Numbered from the stretch's first letter, positions 1 to 8,445 are shown. The stretch: 64,000 nucleotides of DNA from Vibrio ziniensis (GCF_011064285.1 NZ_CP049332.1:620001-684000), one strand, 5' to 3'. Numbers and translations are program-made. Notes: generated by a model not told the origin, from the letters alone.

Positions 1-1293
1 TTGTAAATCAGGATTCAATTCTTCAGCTGTTGGAGCTTTCACTTCCACACTTGAAGCCATGCGTTTGACAAAGTGAAGAATTGCGATAATTACACCTATG
101 TTTACAGCGACGACTAAATCCGCAAATACAGTCAAGCTGAAGGTAATCAATAGAATTGCGACGTCGGCTCTTGGTGCTCGTTTTATCAGCTTAATGAAGT
201 GAGGGATCTCACTCATGTTCCAAGCTACTACAAATAGAATGGCACTCAGTGTTGCAAGTGGGATATTAACGGCTAATGGTGCTAACACTAAAAGAATCAC
301 AACCAACGTTAGCGCATGAATAATGCCAGCTAATGGGCTGTTACCTCCATTGCGAATGTTTGTTGCAGTACGTGCAATAGCACCCGTAGCAGCAATCCCG
401 CCAAAGATAGGAGCAATAATATTAGCGATACCCTGACCCACAAGTTCTTGGTTGGAGTTGTGTTTGGTACCAGACATACCATCGGCAACGACAGCAGAAA
501 GCAGTGATTCAATTGCGCCTAGCATTGCGATAGCAAAGGCAGGGCCGATCAGCTGAATGATTTGCGAGAAAGAGATATCGGGTACCGAAAGTTCAGGTAA
601 ACCTTGAGGGATACCACCGAAAGCGGAACCAATAGTACGTACGCCGTCAAACCCAACGAAGTATTGCAGTGTGGTTATAACTAGGAGTGCTAACAAAGGT
701 CCAGGAATACGTGATAGCTTTGGAATTTTAGGACCGAAAATCACTAAAGCTAAGGAGAGTAAAGCTAATAAAGTAGTTGTTAAATGAAACTGTGGAAAAG
801 CGTTGAAAATAGAAATCAATTTTTGGTGGAAATGCGCTCCACTGATTTGAGGCAGTCCGAAGAAATCTTGCCATTGCCCAACCCAAATGATGACACCAAT
901 GCCGCTGGTAAAGCCAACGATAACAGGATCTGGAATGTAGCGAATAATACTGCCTAACTTAGTCACTCCAAGAATGAGCAGAATGACTCCTGCCATCATA
1001 GTAGCAATTTGTAAGCCACCAACACCATATTGAGCAACAATACCCGCTAAGATAACAATAAATGCGCCAGTTGGGCCCGCGATTTGAACTCTCGAACCAC
1101 CAAAGATAGATACAATTAAACCAGCAATAATCGCAGTATAAATACCTTGTTCAGGTTTAACACCTGATGCAATGGCAAATGCCATCGCTAAAGGAAGGGC
1201 AACCACGCCGACAATCAATCCCGCACTTAAGTTGTTTAGCCAATGCTTACTTTTTAGTAGACCTGCTTTGTGGGATTCATAGATGGCAAACAT
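1..1293 (-). CDS. SulP family inorganic anion transporter (3' end beyond window)
   Basis: Integral inner-membrane transporter of the SulP (SLC26) family, probably carrying sulfate, bicarbonate or a similar anion. The 431 codons visible begin MFAIYESHKAG at an ATG and contain the family's N-terminal hydrophobic pattern (LPLAMAFAIASGVKPEQGIY near residues 33-52), then GSRVQIAGPTGAF and repeated long hydrophobic segments. The open frame runs off the left edge, so the cytoplasmic STAS domain expected at the C-terminus is not seen. Substrate cannot be told from sequence. The next gene starts about 250 bp away on the other strand, so this is probably a single-gene unit. Confidence 0.93.
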   Translation of the reverse strand, partial: MFAIYESHKAGLLKSKHWLNNLSAGLIVGVVALPLAMAFAIASGVKPEQGIYTAIIAGLIVSIFGGSRVQIAGPTGAFIVILAGIVAQYGVGGLQIATMMAGVILLILGVTKLGSIIRYIPDPVIVGFTSGIGVIIWVGQWQDFFGLPQISGAHFHQKLISIFNAFPQFHLTTTLLALLSLALVIFGPKIPKLSRIPGPLLALLVITTLQYFVGFDGVRTIGSAFGGIPQGLPELSVPDISFSQIIQLIGPAFAIAMLGAIESLLSAVVADGMSGTKHNSNQELVGQGIANIIAPIFGGIAATGAIARTATNIRNGGNSPLAGIIHALTLVVILLVLAPLAVNIPLATLSAILFVVAWNMSEIPHFIKLIKRAPRADVAILLITFSLTVFADLVVAVNIGVIIAILHFVKRMASSVEVKAPTAEELNPDLQ

Positions 1294-1549
1294 ACCAATA
1301 GCCTTATAAATGAAGTGGTAATCGAACGGCGTTTGATTCTACGCTCATTTTATGTCCTGTAAAGGTAGGATTCGGATACATTTTTTGTTGAAAATGCTTT
1401 ATTAAGCTGACCTATTTTTAGGATTCAAATGTGTGAAGAAAGCGCCTGTTAATGAATTTTTACCAATAGGTTATGGGGTCAATGCTCTTAATGTCAGGAT
1501 GCTTGAGTTATAGTGGACACGCCGAATATAACAATAACCTATAAGTATT

Positions 1550-2179
1550 ATGAAAACTCGTCTTTTACCTATTCCTCTTGTGCTGCTCACGCCGATTGTT
1601 TTACTTGTGATCGTTGTGTTTGCGGGTATCTACCGCTTTTCAATCTCTGATGAACAAATAATGGCCAAGTTTCCGAGCACGATACAGCAGCGAGACCCGA
1701 TTGTTCAAGCTGTGTTTGGGTTAAATGTGCCATATCCAATTACTGTACCTGTTCCTGATACTCCGAGTTATGCCTTTATGGAATCTTGGGACGATCAGCA
1801 TCGTTGGGTTATCGGTGATTATGATTCAGGTCGGGAGAGAGGCTCTGTAGCTTTAGATACCCAATTGATGCTCAAGCTTGAGGATGTTGAAGAAAATTAC
1901 AGGTATGTGTCAGTCATTCGTGTTTCAAATCAAGGCTCTGGTGTATTTAACTATTTGGCTTTATTCAAATATGATGAGCTTAGATCGCGGATGGTTATGG
2001 TGAGTAGCCAATTGTTGGGGGATCGCATCGAAGTGTTGTCCCTGACTCAAAATGCTAGCCAAGTTACCGTTTCGTTGTTAAGCCATGCAAATAATATGGC
2101 TTTTTCTGAGGCACCCACAGAATCTGTGTCTATACTATTTTCGATATCAGAGAAATATCAGCTATCTACATCCAACTAA
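1550..2179 (+). CDS. Conserved membrane-anchored protein of unknown function
   Basis: A 209-residue protein with one strong N-terminal hydrophobic segment (about residues 6-28) that could be a membrane anchor or uncleaved signal. The rest is soluble, with no motif I recognise. It probably faces the periplasm. Codon use resembles its neighbours and the ATG fits a modest upstream purine stretch. The downstream gene is 154 bp away and need not be co-transcribed. I cannot assign a function. Confidence 0.7.
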   Translation: MKTRLLPIPLVLLTPIVLLVIVVFAGIYRFSISDEQIMAKFPSTIQQRDPIVQAVFGLNVPYPITVPVPDTPSYAFMESWDDQHRWVIGDYDSGRERGSVALDTQLMLKLEDVEENYRYVSVIRVSNQGSGVFNYLALFKYDELRSRMVMVSSQLLGDRIEVLSLTQNASQVTVSLLSHANNMAFSEAPTESVSILFSISEKYQLSTSN

Positions 2180-2333
2180 AAGCTTCGTTTCTTGAATGGT
2201 TGGAACATAGCAGGAAAATAGCTTAGTGCTACTCATTAGTCTGAGTAAACATCTTGGCTGAATTTGAAAGTTTGTGATTGAGTTTCTATCATTTGCCTAG
2301 CTGAACACTTTTTGAGCAAAAATGGAGTTTGAC

Positions 2334-2633
2334 ATGATTAATAAGCGTTTCTTTAAGACAAAAGATGAAGTAGAAGTGACATTCGAGCTAGACGCCCCAG
2401 ATGTTGCATCGAATGTGGCTATCGTCGCAGACTTCCTTGATTGGCAACCTCAGCCTATGAAGAAAGTACCTAAAACCAGTGTTTTTAAGTTTAAGGCGCG
2501 ACTACCGAAAGATTCAAACTATCAATTTCGATATTTATTGGATGAAGAGCTTTGGGTGAATGATCCGCAGGCGGATCAATACATTCCAAATGGTTTTGGC
2601 GAAGATAATTGCATGGTTTCTACACATCAGTAA
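2334..2633 (+). CDS. Small glycogen-binding-like E-set (CBM48) protein
   Basis: A 99-residue single-domain protein resembling the isoamylase early-set/CBM48 fold: VASNVAIVADFLDWQPQPM, then FKFKARLPKDSNYQFRYLLDEELWVNDPQAD, ending in NGFGEDNC. In the family this beta-sandwich binds alpha-glucans such as glycogen and sits near enzymes or the AMPK beta subunit. Here it stands alone. I prefer the ATG at 2334 to the in-frame ATG at 2322 because GGAG at 2324-2327 gives a usable ribosome-binding site for the former and lies inside the coding region of the latter. A hairpin terminator follows. Confidence 0.8.
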   Translation: MINKRFFKTKDEVEVTFELDAPDVASNVAIVADFLDWQPQPMKKVPKTSVFKFKARLPKDSNYQFRYLLDEELWVNDPQADQYIPNGFGEDNCMVSTHQ

Positions 2634-2712
2634 TTTGGTTTAGATCCCATATGTTTAAGAGTCATGTTTTTGAGCTACTTAGAGCTAAACTTGCGCTATA
2701 AACGAAATATAT

Positions 2713-2736
2713 AAAAAGGCACTTTTGTGCCTTTTT
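2713..2736 (+). terminator. Intrinsic terminator after E-set gene
   Basis: Perfect stem AAAAAGGCAC / GTGCCTTTTT around a TTTT loop, ending in a T run. It could work on both strands because the stem base is A-rich on the left and T-rich on the right. Confidence 0.85.
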
Positions 2737-2821
2737 ACGTTTCTTTACTCGGTCAATAATGACATTTTGATAAGAAAGCCGTAATCTGTGCCTCTTTTAT
2801 ATCATTCACACAGGTAAGGTT

Positions 2822-4135
2822 GTGCTTTCAAAATCTGTTATTTTGCGATTTTCAGAGCTTTCAAAAAGAAAGAAAGCCTTTGCAATAGGGTTACCTATTG
2901 TAGTTGCTGCAGCCGTCTTGTTGTCTTCAAATCCTGAATCAAATCAGCGACGTATTGCTTTATCTCTTCCAGAGACTGATGTTGTAGAAATCCTTTTCGG
3001 AGAATCAAAGCAAGAGAGTGCGCCACTTCCTGATTACGAGTATGTCATCAAATCTGGTGATAATTTAAGTAGCATCTTTAATCAGCTTGGTTATTCCTAT
3101 CAAGCCCTGATGAAGATTACGGAAACAGATTTAAACTATCTGGCATTGGATACATTGAAACCCGGCAATATTTTGCGTTTCTGGTCCGGTGACGATAAAC
3201 GAGTTCTGGCCAAAATGGAGCTAGAATTTAGTCTGGTCGAGCGAGCGGTGTATTCTCGAGTTGACGATGGAAGCTATGAGTATAAGGATGTAGTGTTACC
3301 GAGCCGATGGAAAGAGTTTGCTCTTGTCGGTGAAATTCAGGGTAGCTTCTCGCAGTCAGCAAACAAGTTAGGCTTAGGTAGTACAGAGATAGACCAAATC
3401 GTTGCCTTGCTAAAAGATAAAGTAAATTTTGCACGAGATTTACGTGCAGGCGATCAATTTGAAGTCGTACAATCACGTCAATATGTCGGTGAAAAACTGA
3501 CTGGAAACCGTGAGATTCAGGCGATTAAAATTTTTAATCGTAGTAACGAAATCTCCGCTTATCTGTATACAGATGGCCAATATTACGATAAAGATGGCAA
3601 CAGTCTTCAACGTGCTTTTCAGCGTTATCCAACAAAAACACATTGGAGAATGTCATCAGGTTTCGATCCTAACCGTCATCATCCTGTTACTGGTTTGTTT
3701 ACTCCACACAACGGGACTGACTTTGCCGCTCCAGTAGGTACTCCAATTCTATCCACGGGGGATGGTGAAGTGATTATGACTCGTAATCATCCTTATGCTG
3801 GCAACTATGTTGTGATTAAACATGACAACACCTATACAACTCGTTATTTGCATTTAAGCAAGATATTGGTGCGTAAAGGGCAGAAAGTGACTCGTGGTCA
3901 ACGAATTGGTTTGTCTGGTCAATCAGGGCGTGTAACGGGACCACACTTACACTATGAGTTGATTGTTCGTGGACGTCCGGTAGATGCAATGAAAGCAAAC
4001 ATCCCAATGGCAACATCGGTACCGAAAAGTGAAATTTCATTGTTCTTGGCTCGTCGAGATGAGCTAAACAAAATACTTGATGACAAAGAGAGCATGATTG
4101 CTTCGAATATCAAAGATGTTTCTCAAGAAGGCTAG
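2822..4135 (+). CDS. shyA: Peptidoglycan DD-endopeptidase, LysM + M23 (ShyA/MepM type)
   Basis: Periplasmic zinc endopeptidase that cuts peptide crosslinks in peptidoglycan and so permits wall growth. The 437-residue protein has an N-terminal membrane segment (about 20-36), a LysM-like domain (about 73-118, YVIKSGDNLSSIF) and a C-terminal M23 domain. Zinc ligands are H296 and D300 in HNGTD and the HLH motif at H375/H377. Domain order, length and the position of the HLH motif match Vibrio cholerae ShyA, which I recall lying on chromosome II near a SulP gene, as here. The start is GTG with AGG upstream. A terminator follows, so it is probably monocistronic. Confidence 0.9.
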   Translation: MLSKSVILRFSELSKRKKAFAIGLPIVVAAAVLLSSNPESNQRRIALSLPETDVVEILFGESKQESAPLPDYEYVIKSGDNLSSIFNQLGYSYQALMKITETDLNYLALDTLKPGNILRFWSGDDKRVLAKMELEFSLVERAVYSRVDDGSYEYKDVVLPSRWKEFALVGEIQGSFSQSANKLGLGSTEIDQIVALLKDKVNFARDLRAGDQFEVVQSRQYVGEKLTGNREIQAIKIFNRSNEISAYLYTDGQYYDKDGNSLQRAFQRYPTKTHWRMSSGFDPNRHHPVTGLFTPHNGTDFAAPVGTPILSTGDGEVIMTRNHPYAGNYVVIKHDNTYTTRYLHLSKILVRKGQKVTRGQRIGLSGQSGRVTGPHLHYELIVRGRPVDAMKANIPMATSVPKSEISLFLARRDELNKILDDKESMIASNIKDVSQEG

Positions 4136-4160
4136 ATGTTACTATTAGCTGTGAATAAGA

Positions 4161-4186
4161 GCCCTGTCATTGAATAGGGCTTTTTT
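4161..4186 (+). terminator. Intrinsic terminator after shyA
   Basis: Stem GCCCT / AGGGC followed directly by six T residues, 26 bp after the stop codon. Confidence 0.85.
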
Positions 4187-4281
4187 ATGCGCGAAATATA
4201 GATGGATGACAACGGTGTCAGTATCGAAATTTCTAATTTTGCGTATATAATCCGCCCGTAATTTATCGAGGAGAGAATTTT

Positions 4282-4632
4282 ATGCAGCAAAACGATTTTG
4301 AAGCATTAGTAAAAAGCCTATGTGAGAAAGAAAATCTACCTCAGGCTCTAGAGCTGCTTAAAGCAAGCGAAGATGAAGAAATTGCAGAAGCTGCCCAGTC
4401 CTTAACAGGTCAGTTTGAGTTGGCTGAAGTTGAAGGAGAGAAGCGCATCTATCATGTAACTTTACAGCAGAATGAACTAGGTGCCGAGCAAGAGTTTGTA
4501 GAGCACGTTATGAATGAAGGTGATGATGTGATCAAATTTGTTGCTTGGTTCTTTGATATTAATTTTGAAGTTAAACAAAGCGATACGTATCAGGCTGCCG
4601 GCAAAACGTATAAGCAACCGAAGAGAAGCTAA
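4282..4632 (+). CDS. Conserved hypothetical acidic protein
   Basis: A 116-residue acidic cytosolic protein without signal peptide or membrane segment. It is helical at the N-terminus (MQQNDFEALVKSLCEKEN) and ends in a basic tail (KTYKQPKRS). GAGGAGAG upstream of the ATG is a strong ribosome-binding site, which supports a real gene. I do not recognise the family. A typical promoter-like GCGTATATAATCC stretch lies just upstream near 4243-4255. Confidence 0.75.
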   Translation: MQQNDFEALVKSLCEKENLPQALELLKASEDEEIAEAAQSLTGQFELAEVEGEKRIYHVTLQQNELGAEQEFVEHVMNEGDDVIKFVAWFFDINFEVKQSDTYQAAGKTYKQPKRS

Positions 4633-5032
4633 TAGCCAAAGTACTATAGTTTGATTTGCGTCTTTTGTAGCTAACTGAGTGTTTTGCTGTTGGCGATAAG
4701 TTTAAAGGAATTACAGCGTTATACTATTATATCAAACTCAGTATTAATTTGTTCAGTATTAGGCAATGAGTACCGAATGAAAACACCCACTTATTGTTTA
4801 ATAAGAACGCCAGTCAGTAATACCACATAATTAAATTTTCTGGAAAGCCTTGAGGTTGAAAAAACTCAGGGTTTTTTTGTGTTCTTAAATGTTAATGGAT
4901 TTGATTGTTGCTGTGTCTTTTAGGTAAATTAACAACCAAAAAATGTGATATAAGTCTTGTTTGTTTGATTTTATGTGATATTATTCACATAAAGGTCAGG
5001 TAATAAACTTACAACAATATCGGAGAAGGATT
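4633..5032 (+). other. 400-bp AT-rich gap with a terminator-like hairpin
   Basis: No gene seen. A hairpin with stem CCTTGAG / CTCAGGG (one G-T pair) and a T7 run lies at 4849-4878, 217 bp after the last stop codon. That is far for a simple 3' end and leaves room for a small RNA. The last 130 bp are AT-rich and probably carry the promoter of the small gene at 5033. Confidence 0.5.
4849..4878 (+). terminator. Terminator-like hairpin with T7 run
   Basis: Stem CCTTGAG (4849-4855) pairs with CTCAGGG (4865-4871), followed by seven T residues. The transcript it ends is not identified. Confidence 0.65.
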
Positions 5033-5173
5033 ATGAATTACCAACTAGGTTCAGCATACACTCTTATGAGCGAAGTTATTGTTAAGCAAGTAATGGACGA
5101 AGCTCTCTACGGTAAAGAAAAGCCAAAGAAAAAATCACTAATCAAGACAATTTTTAAGAAAACAAGTAAATAA
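5033..5173 (+). CDS. Small basic protein, 46 residues
   Basis: An ATG preceded by GGAGAAGGA opens a 46-codon frame beginning MNYQLGSAYTLMSEVIVKQ and ending with a lysine-rich tail (KEKPKKKSLIKTIFKKTSK). A good terminator follows 30 bp after the stop codon. The strong ribosome-binding site, own upstream AT-rich region and own terminator make this a convincing small gene. The amphipathic helix plus basic tail could bind membrane or nucleic acid, but I have no family assignment. Confidence 0.75.
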   Translation: MNYQLGSAYTLMSEVIVKQVMDEALYGKEKPKKKSLIKTIFKKTSK

Positions 5174-5200
5174 TCAAAAATTGTTAGATTTCAATATTCA

Positions 5201-5237
5201 AAAACCCCACAGATGTTGCTCCATTTGTGGGGTTTTT
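5201..5237 (+). terminator. Intrinsic terminator after small gene
   Basis: Stem ACCCCACA (5204-5211) / TGTGGGGT (5226-5233) flanked by A and T runs. It lies between convergent genes and may serve both strands. Confidence 0.85.
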
Positions 5238-5253
5238 ACCTTTCACCGCCACT

Positions 5254-5874
5254 CTATCTGTGGTTAGCAGTATCACCGTTTTTTGATGAGTTTGACGTAA
5301 AATCGGCGATATTTCTCTGTTTCAGCCAGTTTTCAAGCTCATTGCAACCACCAATGTATTTCCCCTCTATCCAAATCTGGGGTACGGTTACTGGTGTTTT
5401 CTCACCAATGATCGCTTTAACTTCTGGAATCATTCTATATAAAGCAGCACCACTTTTTACCACATCAAAGTATTGATAAGTAATACCTGAATCGTGGAGT
5501 AACTGCTTAGCTTTAGCGCAATATGGGCAAGCCTCTTTGCCATAAACAATATTACCTTTCAAAGAATCACGTTTTACCCATTCCTGAATCGCAGTTTGTA
5601 CCAGAATTCCTCTGTTGAGAGCTTCACCTTGGCAGATCACTTTCCCTTCAAGAATAACGATAGGAGCATGCCAAGCTCCATATTTTAAGGGTTCCCACCA
5701 ATTAGAAAGCCAATCCTTAACTTCTAGCTCGATAGGGACGTCTGCGAGCTCATTTTTAAACGTATCAATGAGAATGTCTTTAGTCAGGGTGCATTCGCCG
5801 CATGGGATACTCACTTTAAAGGGGCCAAAGTGACCAGCCCATCGGTATAAAGTAATGTTAATTGGTTTTGTCAT
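5254..5874 (-). CDS. Two-domain thioredoxin-fold/glutaredoxin protein
   Basis: A 206-residue cytosolic protein made of two thioredoxin-fold parts. The N-terminal part (about 1-95) carries a Cys pair at C25/C28 (CGEC) and a WHAPIVI stretch typical of the cis-proline loop region. The C-terminal part (about 106-190) is a glutaredoxin with the classic active site C116-P-Y-C119, TVPQIWI (cis-proline) and GGCNEL for glutathione binding. It probably reduces disulfides or glutathione adducts. Its start is 40 bp from the upstream EamA transporter gene on the same strand, so the two are probably co-transcribed. Confidence 0.85.
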   Translation of the reverse strand: MTKPINITLYRWAGHFGPFKVSIPCGECTLTKDILIDTFKNELADVPIELEVKDWLSNWWEPLKYGAWHAPIVILEGKVICQGEALNRGILVQTAIQEWVKRDSLKGNIVYGKEACPYCAKAKQLLHDSGITYQYFDVVKSGAALYRMIPEVKAIIGEKTPVTVPQIWIEGKYIGGCNELENWLKQRNIADFTSNSSKNGDTANHR

Positions 5875-5914
5875 AGTTAACCTTTGCTTGATTACTTACA
5901 ACATAAGAACGAAC

Positions 5915-6811
5915 TCAGGCTGTTTTAATTTCAGCATGTGTTTTCTTAGTTTCCCATTGAGTAATGAATGCAACAGACAAAATGATTATGATTGCTCCTA
6001 ACCATAATCGACCTGGAGGTACCCAGCCAAAGACCATCCAACCAGCAAGTACATTCAATGGAAGTTTGGCGTGGTCAAATGGTTGTACAAACGACGCATC
6101 GGCAACAGAGTATGCTTTTACTATTGCCCATTGAGCAAGTGCGGTCATGGCTCCGGCCACTATCAGCAAGGCCCACAAAGTACCGCCGACAGGAGTTTGC
6201 CATTCAGGAATTGCAAGAAGTAAGTTAAAAGGCGTGATGAGAAGCAATAGATAAACCACCATCGTTGAAGGACTATCAACCGCAGATAATTTTTTAACCA
6301 TTAGTGAATAACATGCCCAGAAAAATGCAGCGCCAACTGGAAGCAGAGTAGCCCAACTGAAATCTTCAGCCCAAGGTTCCAAAATGATCATTGCACCAAT
6401 AAACCCTGTAAGAGTGGCACTCCAGCGTGCAACACCAACTTTTTCTTTTAGTAACAAACCTGAGCCAACGGTTGCAAATAAAGGTGAAGTCATAAGTAGA
6501 GCAATACCCTGCCAAATTGGTACAGGGTAAGCTAGCGCCCACAGCCACAACTGAATGCCTATAACCGCTAAGAAAACACGAAACACGTGCCAACCTAAAT
6601 ATTGAGTACGTAATGGTTGGCGAACTCCCAGTGTTTTTAAATAAGGAACAATAACCACTATTGCGACTGCATATTGAATCAGAGCAACAGTCGTTGAACT
6701 GAGCCCAAACTGGATGCTCGCAATTTGTGTCACACTATTCACAACAGCAAAAGCTAACCCTGCTGTTAACATCCAAAATGCGCCATGGATTGGCTGGTGT
6801 CTTCCGTTCAT
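5915..6811 (-). CDS. EamA/DMT family transporter
   Basis: A 298-residue integral membrane protein with about ten hydrophobic segments and the internal duplication of the drug/metabolite transporter superfamily. N-terminal AFAVVNSVTQIASIQFGLSS and mid-protein WACYSLMVKKLS fit EamA domains. Members export amino acids, metabolites or drugs, and the substrate here cannot be read. It lies upstream of the glutaredoxin-like gene on the same strand. Confidence 0.88.
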   Translation of the reverse strand: MNGRHQPIHGAFWMLTAGLAFAVVNSVTQIASIQFGLSSTTVALIQYAVAIVVIVPYLKTLGVRQPLRTQYLGWHVFRVFLAVIGIQLWLWALAYPVPIWQGIALLMTSPLFATVGSGLLLKEKVGVARWSATLTGFIGAMIILEPWAEDFSWATLLPVGAAFFWACYSLMVKKLSAVDSPSTMVVYLLLLITPFNLLLAIPEWQTPVGGTLWALLIVAGAMTALAQWAIVKAYSVADASFVQPFDHAKLPLNVLAGWMVFGWVPPGRLWLGAIIIILSVAFITQWETKKTHAEIKTA

Positions 6812-6954
6812 TTGAAATGCTTAGCTATGATAGATAATTTTGTTGAATGATACGTTCTAATTACAGGGAATCCAATCGAGATTATCTGTTGGAGCTATTC
6901 AAGATATTTGAGGTAACACCAACCACATCAATTTCCCATTCAAATAAACATTGA

Positions 6955-7093
6955 ATAGCGATAAGCAAACCCTTCGAGCCATGGAAGGCTCGGAGGAGCC
7001 CCAAGGATGGAGTTCTTTTTAAACAATAAGTGCGGATTTGCGTTCCGTGTTTATTGCATAATACTGAACAGATTAATCGTGAGAATGGTATAG
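6955..7093 (-). repeat. Palindromic repeat, copy 1 (rearranged)
   Basis: It contains GATAAGCAAACCCTTCGAGCC followed by ATGGAAGGCTCGG, near-identical to copies at about 28.03 and 56.43 kb. On the minus strand an ATACCATTCT...CTGTTCAGT arm (7093 downward) matches the outer arm of the other copies, but its orientation relative to the palindrome differs, so this copy looks rearranged. Confidence 0.7.
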
Positions 7094-7100
7094 CGAACAT

Positions 7101-7200
7101 AAAAAAAGACCTCCTAAAAGGAGGCCGAAAGAACATGAAGTGACCAGTGATTTCTGCCTTATCACTGAAAAGAAGCACAAACGCTGCCTGCATTTGTAAT
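7101..7200 (-). ncRNA. Candidate sigma-54-dependent small RNA, about 100 nt
   Basis: The sequence downstream of a sigma-54 promoter folds into three hairpins. The first has stem ACAAATGC / GCGTTTGT with loop AGGCA. The second has stem CAGTGAT / ATCACTG with loop AAGGCAGAA. The third is a terminator, GGCCTCCT / AGGAGGTC with a T7 tail. The two upstream loops share AGGCA, which suggests a repeated base-pairing site for targets containing UGCCU. The start near 7199 is inferred from promoter spacing. I do not recognise the RNA. Its neighbours are a defective porin gene and a repeat copy. Confidence 0.65.
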
Positions 7201-7206
7201 TTATAT

Positions 7207-7225
7207 AAAGCATTTACTGTGCCAA
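7207..7225 (-). promoter_or_regulatory. Sigma-54 promoter (-24/-12) of sRNA candidate
   Basis: Minus-strand TTGGCACAGTAAATGCTTT matches the TTGGCAC-N5-TTGCW consensus with GG and GC exactly 12 bp apart. The only core mismatch is ATGC for TTGC. Confidence 0.7.
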
Positions 7226-7327
7226 TAATTGTTTTTCTTTGATTACAATAGGTTATGTTTATTTTGCGTTTTTGTACAATTAAGTTACGTGCATCTTCAT
7301 GGAGCAGCACGCTGTGATCTGGTGCAA

Positions 7328-7355
7328 ATAAAAAAGGTCAGATTTACATCTGACC
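7328..7355 (-). terminator. Terminator of the porin gene
   Basis: Perfect stem GGTCAGAT / ATCTGACC with a T-rich tail on the minus strand, 35 bp beyond the porin stop codon. Confidence 0.85.
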
Positions 7356-7389
7356 AAAAGGACTTCCCTTGGGAGGGTATTACTACAGA

Positions 7390-8322
7390 TTAGAAATCGT
7401 AACGGATACCAGCCTGCAATTGGTTATCTTTATTGTCTAGTTGTTGCAACATATAACCTGCGTAAGTACGTAAGCTACTATTGAACTTATGCTCTACTTC
7501 TAGTGCTATTTGGTCTTTCGTGTCAGCACTATCTACTTGTTGGTAATTATAAGCAGCGATCAGTGTTGTAGAACCAAAGCTGTATTTGGTTGCCAGTTCG
7601 TACATTTCTGCATCGACTTCAGCGTCGTTAGACACTTTTGTCCCCGTACCGTAAATTGCACCAAGGGTTAATGCTTTAAGTTTGTATTGCACGCCAAAGT
7701 TCAATTGGTCTTCTGAAAGGGTCCCCTGATCTTGAGATGTGTAACCTAAACCCAGTTTCAAACCGAAGTCAAAGCCATATACGGCAGATGCTCCAAACGA
7801 GTTGTTATCTTTTTGTTCTGAAGCAATGTAGTTAGCTTTAACTGATAAAGCATCGAACTTACCAGAGTAAACGAAGTTGTTTTTACGTTTGTCTTTGTTT
7901 GCGTCAATTAAGTCCGCAGCAGCTTCATCAAAAGTATTCATCATATCGGTAAAGTCTGTTACTTGAACCTGTGCCGAGTCTTGTTTACCGTATGAAAATT
8001 CACCAAAAGAAGTACCAAGACCGGCGAAGAAGTAACGGTTATTAATCGTAGATGTATCGTCTGAATCAGTAGTAAATTCAGATTCATATTTACCAAAGCC
8101 GTAGAGATTATCCGAAATATTTGTTTTGCCCACTAGATTAACACGAGCTTTAGATTTGTCTTTGAAAGCGCTAGTTTCATCTGATTCATTATCATCAGAA
8201 ATATTAAATGCAGCTTCCGCACGACCACCAACTTTAAGTTCAGCATCATCTGTTTTATAAACCGTTGCTGCCAGAGCTGAACCTGAAATCAGTGCAGAGA
8301 AAATAGTAGATGCGAGTACAGT
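7390..8322 (-). pseudogene. Outer-membrane porin lacking a start codon
   Basis: The minus-strand frame encodes a trimeric general porin of the Vibrio type. It has signal-peptide-like residues TVLASTIFSALISGSALA cut before ATVYKTDD, then VGGRAEAAF, repeated beta strands and a C-terminal RYDF with terminal Phe. Directly before the Thr codon at 8322 are two in-frame TAA codons, and the expected Met-Lys-Lys start is absent. An AAGG ribosome-binding site survives 5 bp upstream of them. The first in-frame ATG or GTG is inside the mature barrel (GTG 8139, just before the Gly-Lys-Thr run), so no export-competent product is expected. A short deletion at the start is the simplest reading. The rest of the frame is intact. 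Confidence 0.8.
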
Positions 8323-8445
8323 TTATTACCTTAATCAATTTGGCGAGCGTCATTGCTCCTATTTCGATTGAGGTAAGTTAAATTTATTCGATGACAGAAA
8401 TATTTCTAGTCTTTGACGTTTGTATTTTGTTTTTATTGAAGAAAA

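Larger units (their letters stand above)
6812..7327 (-). other. Gap holding a palindromic repeat copy and an sRNA candidate
   Basis: No protein gene seen. From left to right it has the promoter region of the EamA gene, a copy of the palindromic repeat (about 6955-7093), then a minus-strand RNA candidate with its own sigma-54 promoter and terminator (7101-7225). A 142-codon open frame on the minus strand spans all of this and is judged spurious. Confidence 0.6.

Noticed and set aside
5213..5476. 87-codon open frame opposite the glutaredoxin gene
   Set aside because: It begins within a terminator and overlaps a gene with clear catalytic motifs on the other strand.
7207..7225. NtrC control of the sigma-54 sRNA candidate
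   Set aside because: A TGCACCA half-site lies upstream near 7320-7326, but the second half does not match, so the activator cannot be named.
6882..7310. 142-codon open frame on the minus strand
   Set aside because: It crosses a repeat copy, a terminator and an sRNA candidate, has no ribosome-binding site, and its translation has a Cys/Phe/Arg-rich pattern without domain character.
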